Source: UBA8752 sp965657965 (GTDB lineage Bacteria; Bacteroidota; Bacteroidia; Flavobacteriales_D; Sanyastnellaceae). Taken from it: a stretch of 37,645 nucleotides of DNA. Below are positions 25,636 to 34,198 of this stretch, piece after piece. A program made the position numbers and the translations under genes. The notes beneath the pieces were generated by a model. It had not been told where the DNA came from. It was given only the letters and a program-made list of their open reading frames with translations, and did no database searches. Where the stretch lies: positions 1-37,645 of the forward strand of contig CBFHQM010000025.1 in assembly GCA_965657965.1 (NCBI GenBank), read 5' to 3'. Each line of letters opens with the position of its first letter. Positions within the stretch are counted from its first letter, which is position 1.

Positions 25636-25643
25636 CAAAGTTA
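25636..25643 (-). promoter_or_regulatory. -7 box upstream of recR
   Basis: TAACTTTG on the minus strand matches TAnnTTTG exactly and ends 11 bases before the recR ATG, within the 41-base divergent spacer to the symporter gene. A clear -33 element is not seen. Confidence 0.5.
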
Positions 25644-25665
25644 CGCGGCGCCGTAGCTTGCCACC

Positions 25666-27144
25666 ATGGATTCCCCTCTCTTGGCTCTTGTGGCCGTTCT
25701 GGGCTACTTGGCCCTCCTGTTGGTACTGGGTCAAAAGACCGGTAAAAGCGGCAGTATGGCTGATTTTTCGCTTGGCGGGCGACGAAGCCCCTGGTGGGCT
25801 GTCGCCTTTGGCATGGTAGGGACTTCACTCAGTGGCGTCACGTTCCTGTCTGTTCCTGGCTGGGTGGGCACGCAACAATTTGGATACATGCCCATGGTCT
25901 TGGGGTATTTAATTGGTTACGCGATCATTATGACCGTTTTGCTCCCGCTCTACTATCGCCTTCAACTCACCAGCATTTACCGATTCCTCGGGGATCGCAT
26001 CGGCCAAAGTGCCTATTTGACCGGCGCCGGCTTCTTTTTGCTTTCCCGGAGCATTGGCGCGGCATTCCGCCTCTATTTGGTTGTTTTGGTGCTGAATGAA
26101 ACGGTATTTCCTGCCTCCTCTGGTCTGGCCTCTTGGTTCAGGCTGACTGCGCTGGTGGCCGCACTCCTGCTGGTCATCTGGGCCTACACCCGGCGCGGAG
26201 GCATTGCCACTGTGGTGTGGACCGACACCCTACAAACGGCCTGCATGCTTTTGGCTGCCGGCGCAGCATTCGTCCTGATTGCTCAAAACTTAGGGCTCTC
26301 GCTTTGGGAAGTCCCAGAAGCCATTGCGAATTCTGGCCATGCTCAATGGTGGTTTTTAGACGATTGGGGAGCGCCCAATCACAGTGTAAAACAGGTTGTA
26401 TCAGGAGCCTTTATCGCATTGTGCATGACAGGATTAGACCAGGACATGATGCAGAAGAACTTGAGCTGTAGAAACCTCAAAGAAGCCCAACTGAATATGG
26501 GCAGTTTTTCTGTCGTCTTGGTGTTCGTGAACCTGCTCTTCCTCGGATTGGGTGCCTTGCTGCTGATGTACACGACTGCACAAGGAATGACGGTGGAACG
26601 CGCCGACTTGTTGTTCGCCACGGTTGCCCTCGACGGCGCCATGGGTTGGGCATTGCCCATTCTCTTTCTTTTGGGCCTCATGGCCGCTGCCCTTTCCAGT
26701 GCCGACTCTGCACTCACTGCATTGACAACCTCGGTTTGCGTCGACTTCTTGGGGCTTCCGGAATCGGGTTCTGACCCAAGAGACAACCAACGGAGGCAGC
26801 GCACCCATCTGATGGTCTCTCTGCTTGTGGGCACACTCATCCTTGTCTTTCACGCTGTCAACGACACCTCTGTGATTGCGGCCTTATTCAAGATGGCCAG
26901 CTACACCTATGGTCCATTGTTGGGTCTCTTCGCTTTCGCCCTGTTGCGCCAAGCTCCCTTGCGCCCTCAACAAGACCGTTGGATTCCGTTTCTGGCCATT
27001 TTGGCGCCCATTTTAGGCTGGTCTCTGGAACAATGGACACAATCCCAAGGGTTCAGCTTTGGCTTCGCTCTTTTGCCCGTGAATGGCTTCCTGACATGGG
27101 TTGGTGCATCGTTGATGCTCCTCTGCACCCGGAAGGCGAAGTGA
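25666..27144 (+). CDS. sodium:solute symporter family protein
   Basis: A 492-residue polytopic inner-membrane transporter of the SSS family (LeuT fold), which takes up a solute with Na+. It begins with a membrane helix and DFSLGGRRSPWWAVAFGMVGTSLSGVTFL, the typical first sodium-site region, followed by about 13 hydrophobic segments. LDQDMMQKNLSCRNLKEAQ and LMAAALSSADSALTALTTS are conserved family blocks; the latter carries Ser residues for the second Na+ site. The substrate (sugar, proline, pantothenate or other) is not evident. The gene is divergent from recR. ATG at 25666 fits the first helix. Confidence 0.92.
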   Translation: MDSPLLALVAVLGYLALLLVLGQKTGKSGSMADFSLGGRRSPWWAVAFGMVGTSLSGVTFLSVPGWVGTQQFGYMPMVLGYLIGYAIIMTVLLPLYYRLQLTSIYRFLGDRIGQSAYLTGAGFFLLSRSIGAAFRLYLVVLVLNETVFPASSGLASWFRLTALVAALLLVIWAYTRRGGIATVVWTDTLQTACMLLAAGAAFVLIAQNLGLSLWEVPEAIANSGHAQWWFLDDWGAPNHSVKQVVSGAFIALCMTGLDQDMMQKNLSCRNLKEAQLNMGSFSVVLVFVNLLFLGLGALLLMYTTAQGMTVERADLLFATVALDGAMGWALPILFLLGLMAAALSSADSALTALTTSVCVDFLGLPESGSDPRDNQRRQRTHLMVSLLVGTLILVFHAVNDTSVIAALFKMASYTYGPLLGLFAFALLRQAPLRPQQDRWIPFLAILAPILGWSLEQWTQSQGFSFGFALLPVNGFLTWVGASLMLLCTRKAK

Positions 27145-27150
27145 GAAGTG

Positions 27151-27158
27151 TAATTTTG
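27151..27158 (+). promoter_or_regulatory. -7 box upstream of aminotransferase gene
   Basis: TAATTTTG matches TAnnTTTG exactly, lies just past the symporter stop (27144) and ends 19 bases before the aminotransferase ATG. It could start the aminotransferase-kinase-channel operon. No TTG is found at -33. Confidence 0.5.
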
Positions 27159-27177
27159 CACCAGAATTGAACACCAC

Positions 27178-28377
27178 ATGGAATCCCAGACGTCCCAATT
27201 GCTCGGCAGGTTGAGCGAATCCGCCACCATTGCCATGAGCAGAAAAGCCCGCGAACTCAAGGCGGCAGGCCGGGACATCATTAGTCTCTCTTTGGGAGAG
27301 CCCGACTTTGACACGCCCGATGCAATCAAGGCGGCCGGGATCGAAGCCATTGAGAACAATTTCACGCACTACCCTCCCGTGCCCGGGTATGCAGATGTGC
27401 GACAAGCCATTTGCGACAAACTGAAGCGCGACAACGGATTGAGCTACGCGCCGCAGCACATTGTGATTTCCACTGGGGCCAAACAGAGCTTGATGAACGT
27501 GGTGCTGAGCTTGGTGGACCCCGGCGACGAAGTAATCCTTCCTACACCCTACTGGGTGAGCTATGCCGACATGACCAACTTGGCAGGCGGGAAAGTGGTG
27601 GCCGTCGAAACTGGCATTGAGCAAGATTTCAAAATGACCGCCGAACAATTGCGCCAAGCGATGACGCCCAAAACGCGCATTGTGATGGTCAATTCGCCCA
27701 ACAACCCCTCGGGCAGCGTCTACACCGAACAAGAAATGGCCGCCTTGGCCGAAGTGCTTCGTGAACACCCTCGCGTCATCGCGATTTCCGACGAGATTTA
27801 CGAGTACATCAACTTTACCGAAGGCCATGCCAGTCTCGCTTCTCAACCGGGAATGATGGCGCGCACGGTCACGGTCAATGGGGTTTCAAAAGGTTTTGCC
27901 ATGACAGGCTGGCGGATTGGGTACATCGCTGCCCCAGACTGGATCGCGGCGGCATGCACCAAACTCCAAGGTCAGTTCACCAGTGGTGCCAGTGGCATTT
28001 CTCAAAAGGCAACAGAACGTGCTATGGAAGGCGGAGGCGCACTTTCCGCCGACATGAAAGCCGCCTTCTTAAAGAGACGCGACTTGGTGGTGGCTGGACT
28101 CGCCGCCATTGACGGCATGGAAGTCAATGTGCCCCAAGGTGCATTCTACATCTTCCCCGACGTGTCTGCTCTGTTCGGAAAGCAGCATCAGGGCGGCACG
28201 ATCCAAAGCGGACAAGACCTCGCCTTGTACTTGCTCGAAGCGGCGGATGTCGCCACGGTTGGCGGAGACGCTTTTGGCTCTCCCAACTGCATTCGCATTA
28301 GCTATGCCGCCTCAGAATCACAACTCAACGAAGCCATTCGCAGGATTGGACGTGCGATTGCGAACTTGACGGAATGA
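27178..28377 (+). CDS. class I PLP aminotransferase (aspartate aminotransferase type)
   Basis: A 399-residue fold-type I aminotransferase using pyridoxal phosphate. LSLGEPDFDTPDAIKAA, the NSPNNPSGSVYT block, DEIYEYI and the Schiff-base lysine K238 in NGVSKGFAMTGWRIGY are all present, and a late RISYA holds the substrate-carboxylate arginine. It is closest to the aspartate aminotransferases of the Bacillus/Bacteroidota 1b group, which pass amino groups between aspartate and 2-oxoglutarate, though other amino acids may also be used. It overlaps the heptose kinase gene by ATGA. Confidence 0.93.
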   Translation: MESQTSQLLGRLSESATIAMSRKARELKAAGRDIISLSLGEPDFDTPDAIKAAGIEAIENNFTHYPPVPGYADVRQAICDKLKRDNGLSYAPQHIVISTGAKQSLMNVVLSLVDPGDEVILPTPYWVSYADMTNLAGGKVVAVETGIEQDFKMTAEQLRQAMTPKTRIVMVNSPNNPSGSVYTEQEMAALAEVLREHPRVIAISDEIYEYINFTEGHASLASQPGMMARTVTVNGVSKGFAMTGWRIGYIAAPDWIAAACTKLQGQFTSGASGISQKATERAMEGGGALSADMKAAFLKRRDLVVAGLAAIDGMEVNVPQGAFYIFPDVSALFGKQHQGGTIQSGQDLALYLLEAADVATVGGDAFGSPNCIRISYAASESQLNEAIRRIGRAIANLTE

Positions 28378-29423
28378 AGCCCATGGGCCCCACCTCATCT
28401 CCTTGGACAGCAGAAGACCGAGACGGCGCCATCGCCGCACTCGATCAAGCGAAAACGATGCGCGTGATGGTCGTGGGCGACCTCATGGTGGACCAATACT
28501 TGCTTGGCGGCGTCGAGCGAATTAGCCCAGAAGCCCCCGTGCCCATTTTGCGGGCCACCACGAGAGAGCGTCGCCCCGGTGGCGCTGCCAACGTTGCATT
28601 AAACCTGCGCAGCCTTCGCTGTCAGGTTACCCTTGGCGGCATCATTGGAGACGACGATGCAGGGCGTGACCTCAAAGCCAATTTGGCCCAGTCCGGGATG
28701 GTGACCGACGGCATTGTAGCTGTGAAAGGAAGGCCCACCACGCTCAAGACAAGGGTAATGAGCGGAGGTCAGCATCTGATTCGTGTGGATGAAGAAGTCG
28801 ACACCGACCTCGACAGCCAAGACGCTCAACTTTTGCTCAGTGCCATCTGCGCTGCACTCGACACACACACCCACCACGCCATACTCCTCGAAGACTACGA
28901 CAAAGGCGCATTGTCTCCCGAGGTCATCGCCGGCGTTCTCTCCGAAGCCAAGTCCCGTGGAATCCCCGTGAGTGTTGACCCCAAATTCAGACATTTTCAG
29001 CTCTTCAAGGAGGTAGCTCTCTTCAAGCCCAACCTTAAAGAACTCAAAGAAGGTCTGGGGCTCCAATGGGAGTCCGACGACCACAATGCGCGCTTAACAG
29101 GCATTGAAACGGGGTTACAACAACTCGAATCTCTCCTCCGGCCAGACTCTATTCTGCTCACCTTAAGCGAACACGGCGTTCGGATTCGTCATTCGGGCCA
29201 AGATGCGCAACATCCCGCCCACCCTCGAGAAATCCTGGACGTTTCGGGCGCTGGCGATACGGTAATCGCCGTGGCCACTGTTCTGCTTGCAGCCGGGCTT
29301 TCCTATTCGGCGCTTGCCGCCGTGGCCAATCTCGCAGGTGGACTGGTTTGCGAGACCCCTGGAGTGGTCCCTATCGACGCTGAAGCACTGCGGCAGGAAA
29401 TTCAAAGACTGCCCTTGTCATGA
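28374..29423 (+). CDS. D-glycero-beta-D-manno-heptose-7-phosphate kinase (RfaE1/HldE N-terminal type)
   Basis: A 349-residue PfkB-family kinase equal to the first domain of HldE, which phosphorylates heptose-7-phosphate on the way to ADP-heptose for lipopolysaccharide. Features: VVGDLMVDQYLLGGVERISPE, the di-glycine RRPGGAANVALNL, LIRVDEE, VDPKFRHF, KPNLKELKEG, and the catalytic D295 in VSGAGDTV. The nucleotidyltransferase domain of the fused HldE is absent, so a separate RfaE2 should exist. Other PfkB kinases are an alternative, but ERISPEAP and RVDEE are typical of RfaE1. It overlaps the potassium channel gene by ATGA. Confidence 0.88.
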   Translation: MKPMGPTSSPWTAEDRDGAIAALDQAKTMRVMVVGDLMVDQYLLGGVERISPEAPVPILRATTRERRPGGAANVALNLRSLRCQVTLGGIIGDDDAGRDLKANLAQSGMVTDGIVAVKGRPTTLKTRVMSGGQHLIRVDEEVDTDLDSQDAQLLLSAICAALDTHTHHAILLEDYDKGALSPEVIAGVLSEAKSRGIPVSVDPKFRHFQLFKEVALFKPNLKELKEGLGLQWESDDHNARLTGIETGLQQLESLLRPDSILLTLSEHGVRIRHSGQDAQHPAHPREILDVSGAGDTVIAVATVLLAAGLSYSALAAVANLAGGLVCETPGVVPIDAEALRQEIQRLPLS

Positions 29424-31246
29424 CCTTGAATGAGCTCCGGGAACGCGTGAATGTGGGGCTTCACCCCATTCGAGCGCGCGTCCTCTCTGCGCTCAAGGCC
29501 ATCAACGTCGTCATCTCGCTTTCGGCCTTCGCTAGCCTGATCGCGTATTACGGATTTCCACTCGACTCCGACATCGCACACAACCTCATCGGCATCATCA
29601 AGCTGAGTTTCGGTTTCTACGTTGTCCACTTTTTTGTGAAGTGGCTCTTCGACTTTCATCCGTTGGAATTCATTCGAAGCAACAAGCTCGAAGCCGCATT
29701 GATGGGGCTGTTGATCGTGGAGGGCATCAGCGACCTTGCGACCGGACAAGTCTTTTTAGGACGCGCTTTAGACCCTTTGGGGATAGAATCTGTCGAAGAC
29801 TGGACAGTCTGGCTTGTCCAAGCTTATTTCTTGGTGATCGTGTTCATGGAATTGTCGGAGCGCGCCAGGACACTTCCCCGCTTTCGATTTCACCCAGCCA
29901 CCCTCTTCATCCTGTCCTTCCTGTTTTTGATCTTGGCAGGGACCGGACTTTTGATGCTGCCCGAAATGACGACCGACGGGAATGGCATGCGCTTTTTCGA
30001 TGCCCTCTTCACATCGACAAGTGCCACCTGTGTGACCGGACTCATGACCGAGAACACGGAGACTTTCTTCACCCACAAAGGCCATGTCGTACTCATGGTC
30101 ATGATCAAATTGGGCGGCTTGAACATCATCGCTTTTGGCTCCCTCTTGTCGTTGCTCGCTCGGTTTGGCGTTGGGGTTCGTCAGCACGATGTGATCGAGG
30201 ACTTCGTGAACCGTGGCAGCATCCTCGGCAGCCGCGGCACCCTCGGACGTGTGATCCTGTGGAGCATCGGCATCGAAGCCGCCGGCGCACTTGCTTTGTT
30301 CCTGTTTTGGCCCGGCGGACTGTTCGAGGATTTTGGAGACCGGCTGTTCAATAGCTTCTTTCTGTCCATTAGCGCCTTCAACAACGCAGGCATCTCTCTC
30401 TTCTCCGGCGGACTTGCCGACCCAAGGGTTAGCCAGGCTTGGCTAGTGCACTGGACCGTGACCCTGCTTGTCTTTTTCGGCGCGTTGGGCATGGTGGCGA
30501 TTTTCGACTTGTTTTCTCGCGATGCTCTTCGCGACCGAATGCGCAACCCTTGGCGCCAAATCGGATTCCCCACCAAAATCGCCCTTTACTTCTCTTTGGG
30601 CTTCGTTGGACTGGGCGCCCTCGCATACATGCTCCTCGAATGTGGACCTGGCGGGACCATTGAGAACATGAGCTGGACGGGGCGCATCACCACGGCTTTT
30701 TTCCAAAGCGCCACCCGCACCAGTGGATTCAATTCCGTCGACATTGGCGGCATCGGTACCCCCATGCTGTTTTTGATGATTGTGCTGATGTTCATCGGCG
30801 CCTCCAGCTCCTCCACTGGCGGCGGCATCAAAACCAGCACATTTGCTGTGGTGTTTGCCGATTTGATGGGTACCATTCGCGGCCTTCAACACCCCCACCT
30901 CTTCCGCCGGACCATCGGAAAGACACTGCGCAGCCGCGCATGGGGCATTCTGATGTTCTTTTTGTTGTTCAACCTGCTGGGGACTTTTGCATTGACCTTA
31001 AGTGAACCTCACCTGCTTCAAGAAAATCGTGGCTTTCTGAACTTGCTGTTCGAGCAAGTCAGTGCTTTGGGGACTGTGGGACTGAGTACGGGCATCACCT
31101 CACAAATCAGCCCTGTCGGACGTGGAATCTTGATTGCAAGCATGATCATTGGCCGGGTGGGAACCTTGACCGTGGCCTTCGCTTTTACACGTTCAGTCGT
31201 AAGCAGGAACTACAAATACCCCGAAGGGCACACGATGGTCGGCTGA
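29420..31246 (+). CDS. TrkH/KtrB-type potassium uptake channel subunit
   Basis: A 608-residue membrane protein of the superfamily of K+ transporters. After an extra N-terminal group of about four helices (25-145) it has the four repeated pore loops: TSATCVTGL (about 200), FNNAGISLF (about 320), TRTSGFNSVD (about 432) and VGLSTGITS (about 551), each with the filter glycine. An STGGGIKT segment lies in the third repeat, as in KtrB gating loops. The matching regulatory subunit (KtrA/TrkA) is not adjacent. Genes upstream overlap by ATGA, which places this ion channel in the same transcript as the aminotransferase and heptose kinase. Confidence 0.92.
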   Translation: MTLNELRERVNVGLHPIRARVLSALKAINVVISLSAFASLIAYYGFPLDSDIAHNLIGIIKLSFGFYVVHFFVKWLFDFHPLEFIRSNKLEAALMGLLIVEGISDLATGQVFLGRALDPLGIESVEDWTVWLVQAYFLVIVFMELSERARTLPRFRFHPATLFILSFLFLILAGTGLLMLPEMTTDGNGMRFFDALFTSTSATCVTGLMTENTETFFTHKGHVVLMVMIKLGGLNIIAFGSLLSLLARFGVGVRQHDVIEDFVNRGSILGSRGTLGRVILWSIGIEAAGALALFLFWPGGLFEDFGDRLFNSFFLSISAFNNAGISLFSGGLADPRVSQAWLVHWTVTLLVFFGALGMVAIFDLFSRDALRDRMRNPWRQIGFPTKIALYFSLGFVGLGALAYMLLECGPGGTIENMSWTGRITTAFFQSATRTSGFNSVDIGGIGTPMLFLMIVLMFIGASSSSTGGGIKTSTFAVVFADLMGTIRGLQHPHLFRRTIGKTLRSRAWGILMFFLLFNLLGTFALTLSEPHLLQENRGFLNLLFEQVSALGTVGLSTGITSQISPVGRGILIASMIIGRVGTLTVAFAFTRSVVSRNYKYPEGHTMVG

Positions 31247-31265
31247 TGCCGTACTTGCACCCTCG

Positions 31266-31997
31266 ATGGGTACTCCAATCACTCCTTATGGCGGAAATGA
31301 CGCCAAAAAAGCGCAAGTCGCGCGCATGTTCGACAACATCGCGCACCGCTATGACTTCTTGAATCACTTTTTCTCGCTGGGCATCGACAAGCTCTGGCGC
31401 AGAAAAGCCGTTCGAATGCTCCTGTCTCAGGACCCCAAAGAAGTCCTAGACGTGGCCACAGGTACAGCGGATTTTGCCATTGAAGCTGCAAAAAAAGCGC
31501 CGCACCTGAAGGTTGTCGGCGTTGACATTTCTGCGGGGATGCTCGACATCGGCAGAACCAAGGTGACCAAAGCAAAACAAGACGGAAGGGTTGAATTGGT
31601 CTTGGGCGACGGAGAGCAACTCCCTTTTGAAGACGGACGGTTCGACGCCTTCACCGTGGCCTTTGGCGTGCGCAATTTCGAGAATCTCCCTGCAGGACTC
31701 AAAGAGATGAACCGCACCATGCGCTCCGGAGGAAGAGGCTACATCTTGGAGTTTTCAAAGCCGCGCATGTTCCCCATGAAGCAGCTTTTCTGGCTCTATT
31801 TCCGGTACATCATGCCCACCTTGGGCAAATGGTTTTCCAAAGACGCTTCGGCGTACACTTACCTCCCAGAATCCGTCAAAGCTTTCCCCGAGGGTGAGGA
31901 CATGCGCCGAATTCTGGAGGAATGCGGATTCACCGATTGTGTGCTCCACCCCTTAACGGGCGGGATTGCCACGCTGTACGTGGTGAGCAAACCATGA
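31266..31997 (+). CDS. ubiE: demethylmenaquinone methyltransferase (MenG/UbiE)
   Basis: A 243-residue SAM-dependent methyltransferase for the last step of menaquinone synthesis. It has MFDNIAHRYDFLNHFFSLGID, the SAM motif VLDVATGTADFAIEA, and FTVAFGVRNFENLPAGLKEM with GYILEFSKP. All are characteristic of UbiE/MenG. Bacteroidota make menaquinone rather than ubiquinone, so the MenG activity is the relevant one. The start is the ATG at 31266; the gene ends in an ATGA overlap with aroA. Confidence 0.95.
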   Translation: MGTPITPYGGNDAKKAQVARMFDNIAHRYDFLNHFFSLGIDKLWRRKAVRMLLSQDPKEVLDVATGTADFAIEAAKKAPHLKVVGVDISAGMLDIGRTKVTKAKQDGRVELVLGDGEQLPFEDGRFDAFTVAFGVRNFENLPAGLKEMNRTMRSGGRGYILEFSKPRMFPMKQLFWLYFRYIMPTLGKWFSKDASAYTYLPESVKAFPEGEDMRRILEECGFTDCVLHPLTGGIATLYVVSKP

Positions 31998-33256
31998 ATT
32001 TGGTCGCGCACCCGTCCGCGCTGTCCGGCACCCTCTCAGCGCCTCCCTCAAAAAGCCACATGCAGCGGCTCATTGCCGCCGCACTCCTCGCCAAAGGTGA
32101 GAGCTGGATTCGCAATCCGTCCGATGCCGCAGACGCCTGGGCAGCCTTGTCTGCAGCGGCAGGACTTGGGGCAGAAGCCGAAGTGGGCAAAAGTGCGATC
32201 CGGATCGAAGGAGGGCTCGACCCGAGGAGTGCGGAATTGAATCTCGGCGAAAGCGGCCTCGGCATCCGCATGTTTAGCCCCATCGCAGCCCTGTCCAATG
32301 TTTCCATGACGCTGGTCGGAGAGGGCACACTGGAGAAACGCCCCATGACCCCTTTGGCCGACGCCTTGGCGCAGGCAGGCGTCGAAGTAAGCTTGACCAA
32401 TGGTCACGCCCCTATCGGCCTAAATGGACCCCTCCAAGGCGGCGAAATCGAGTTGGACGGGACATTGTCCAGTCAATTCCTCACGGGCCTCCTGATGGCC
32501 CTCCCCTGCGCCCAGCAAGACTCCATCGTCAACGTTCATGCACTCCGCAGCCGTCCATACGTGGACATGACCTTAGATGTGTTGTCCTCGGTGGGCATCC
32601 AAGTGACCCACGACCAGTACCAACGCTTCCACATTCCCGGCAATCAGCAGTACCCACCCTTCGATCAAACTGTGGCTGGTGACTGGAGCGCCGGCGCCTT
32701 TCTGCTCGTCCTCGCTGCGCTAACAGGCGACCCGTTCCTCGAAATAGACGGTCTGGGCAACGCCCCTACCCAAGCCGACCAAGCCATCACTGGCGCGTTG
32801 TTGCTGAGTGGCGCCAAACTCATGCGGACCGACTCGGGGATCCGTGTCGACCGTGGACGTCGAAAAGGAATTCAATTTGACGCCACCCATTGCCCAGATC
32901 TCTTTCCTCCCTTGGCTTGCTATGCCGCGTTCTGTAAAAAGCCCTCTGTCATCAAAGGGATCCATCGCTTACAGCACAAAGAGAGCCACCGCGGTCAAGC
33001 CATCGCCGAAGAATTTGGCAAAGCCGGCATTCGCGTGGAACTCGATGTCGAGTCAGACGAAATGAAAGTGTACCCTGGAGCCATTGAATCCTGCACATTT
33101 GATGCAAGAGGAGACCACCGCATGGCCATGGCGGGTGCCGTTCTCGGCCTCGCCGGGGCCCCGATAGAAATCGTCGGTGCTGAAGCCGTGGACAAGAGCT
33201 ACCCTGGCTTCTTCGATGACCTGTCAAAAGTTGGCGCCAGATTCGGTCGAGCTTAA
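31994..33256 (+). CDS. aroA: 3-phosphoshikimate 1-carboxyvinyltransferase (EPSP synthase)
   Basis: A 420-residue shikimate-pathway enzyme that adds the enolpyruvyl group of PEP to shikimate 3-phosphate. SAPPSKSHMQRLIAAALLA is the N-terminal substrate site; GESGLGIRMFSPIAAL replaces the common GNSGT motif in the way seen in divergent Bacteroidota AroA; SQFLTGLLMALP, WSAGAFLLV and ARGDHRMAMAGAV follow. I chose ATG at 31994, overlapping the ubiE stop (ATGA), because upstream residues are out of family and lie inside ubiE. Confidence 0.94.
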   Translation: MNLVAHPSALSGTLSAPPSKSHMQRLIAAALLAKGESWIRNPSDAADAWAALSAAAGLGAEAEVGKSAIRIEGGLDPRSAELNLGESGLGIRMFSPIAALSNVSMTLVGEGTLEKRPMTPLADALAQAGVEVSLTNGHAPIGLNGPLQGGEIELDGTLSSQFLTGLLMALPCAQQDSIVNVHALRSRPYVDMTLDVLSSVGIQVTHDQYQRFHIPGNQQYPPFDQTVAGDWSAGAFLLVLAALTGDPFLEIDGLGNAPTQADQAITGALLLSGAKLMRTDSGIRVDRGRRKGIQFDATHCPDLFPPLACYAAFCKKPSVIKGIHRLQHKESHRGQAIAEEFGKAGIRVELDVESDEMKVYPGAIESCTFDARGDHRMAMAGAVLGLAGAPIEIVGAEAVDKSYPGFFDDLSKVGARFGRA

Positions 33257-33280
33257 CCACACGCCACCGAAATTGGACCC

Positions 33281-34198
33281 ATGGTCCGCCTCCGCATCGC
33301 AACGCCTCTTTTTTTGCGCCAGTTCACTGCCGCATGGGGTGCTTGGATTCAGTCTTTCGGCTACCTAAAACGCCACAACCTGCAGGCATTTCATGCCGTC
33401 GGCCCCGGTGCCATCGCATTGTTGACCTCGCTGGGATGGTGGCTAACAACCAAACTTGATTCTGCAGCACAAGCTGCCTTGCATCGTGGCTTGGATGCCC
33501 TCGGCTTGACCAGTCAAGATGCGCCCTCTCTCGACCCCCATCCCCTGACGGAGTCGCAGGCCACCTCTGCAGACCCCAGCTTCTGGAGCTCCCTGCTTTC
33601 TTGGGCCGTTGACCAATTAGAATGGGTGCTCCACTGGGGTGTGATCGCATTGGTGTTTTGGCTCAAAATCAAAGTGACGAAGTATCTACTCCTGACGTTG
33701 GTCGCCCCCTTCATGAGCCTGCTGGCCGCCACGATTCAGCAAAAAGTGACAGGGCAAGCCACGCCCCTGTCCCTTGCCTCTGTTTTGCGTGACATCGCAC
33801 GCGGCATCCGTACCGCTCTGAGCTTGTTTCTCATGGAAATGGGATTGACCCTTACCCTGGCCATTTTGGGGTTGTTGCTCACGATTTTCACCCCTCCTAT
33901 CGCCGTGCTGTTCTCCCCCTTTCTTTTGGCAACGAGCTGGACCGTAGGCTCCTATTTCTATGGAGCTGCCGTCTTTGATGCCGTCTTTGAGCAACAAGGA
34001 ATGGACTGGCGCACCTCCATTCGAAACGGATGGCAACAAAAGGGACACTTGATCGGCATTGGCATGGTGTTTTCCCTGCTTCTGGCCATTCCTGTTGCCG
34101 GCCCATTTCTGGCCGCTCTGATCGGCCCCATCCCGGCCACAGCTGCCGCAGCCAAGCTGACCTTCCACCCCTCTTTACCCGCGGAAAACCAAACATGA
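33281..34198 (+). CDS. EI24/CysZ-like membrane protein
   Basis: A 305-residue inner-membrane protein with about five to six hydrophobic segments. VAPFMSLLAATIQQKVTG and the later SPFLLATSWTVGSYFYGAAVFDAV region with IGPIPATAAAAKL fit the EI24 domain shared with CysZ, a sulfate permease. Members in Bacteroidota lie away from cysteine genes and their substrate is unknown, so sulfate uptake is only a suggestion. It overlaps mpl by ATGA, which could hint at an envelope role. Confidence 0.82.
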   Translation: MVRLRIATPLFLRQFTAAWGAWIQSFGYLKRHNLQAFHAVGPGAIALLTSLGWWLTTKLDSAAQAALHRGLDALGLTSQDAPSLDPHPLTESQATSADPSFWSSLLSWAVDQLEWVLHWGVIALVFWLKIKVTKYLLLTLVAPFMSLLAATIQQKVTGQATPLSLASVLRDIARGIRTALSLFLMEMGLTLTLAILGLLLTIFTPPIAVLFSPFLLATSWTVGSYFYGAAVFDAVFEQQGMDWRTSIRNGWQQKGHLIGIGMVFSLLLAIPVAGPFLAALIGPIPATAAAAKLTFHPSLPAENQT

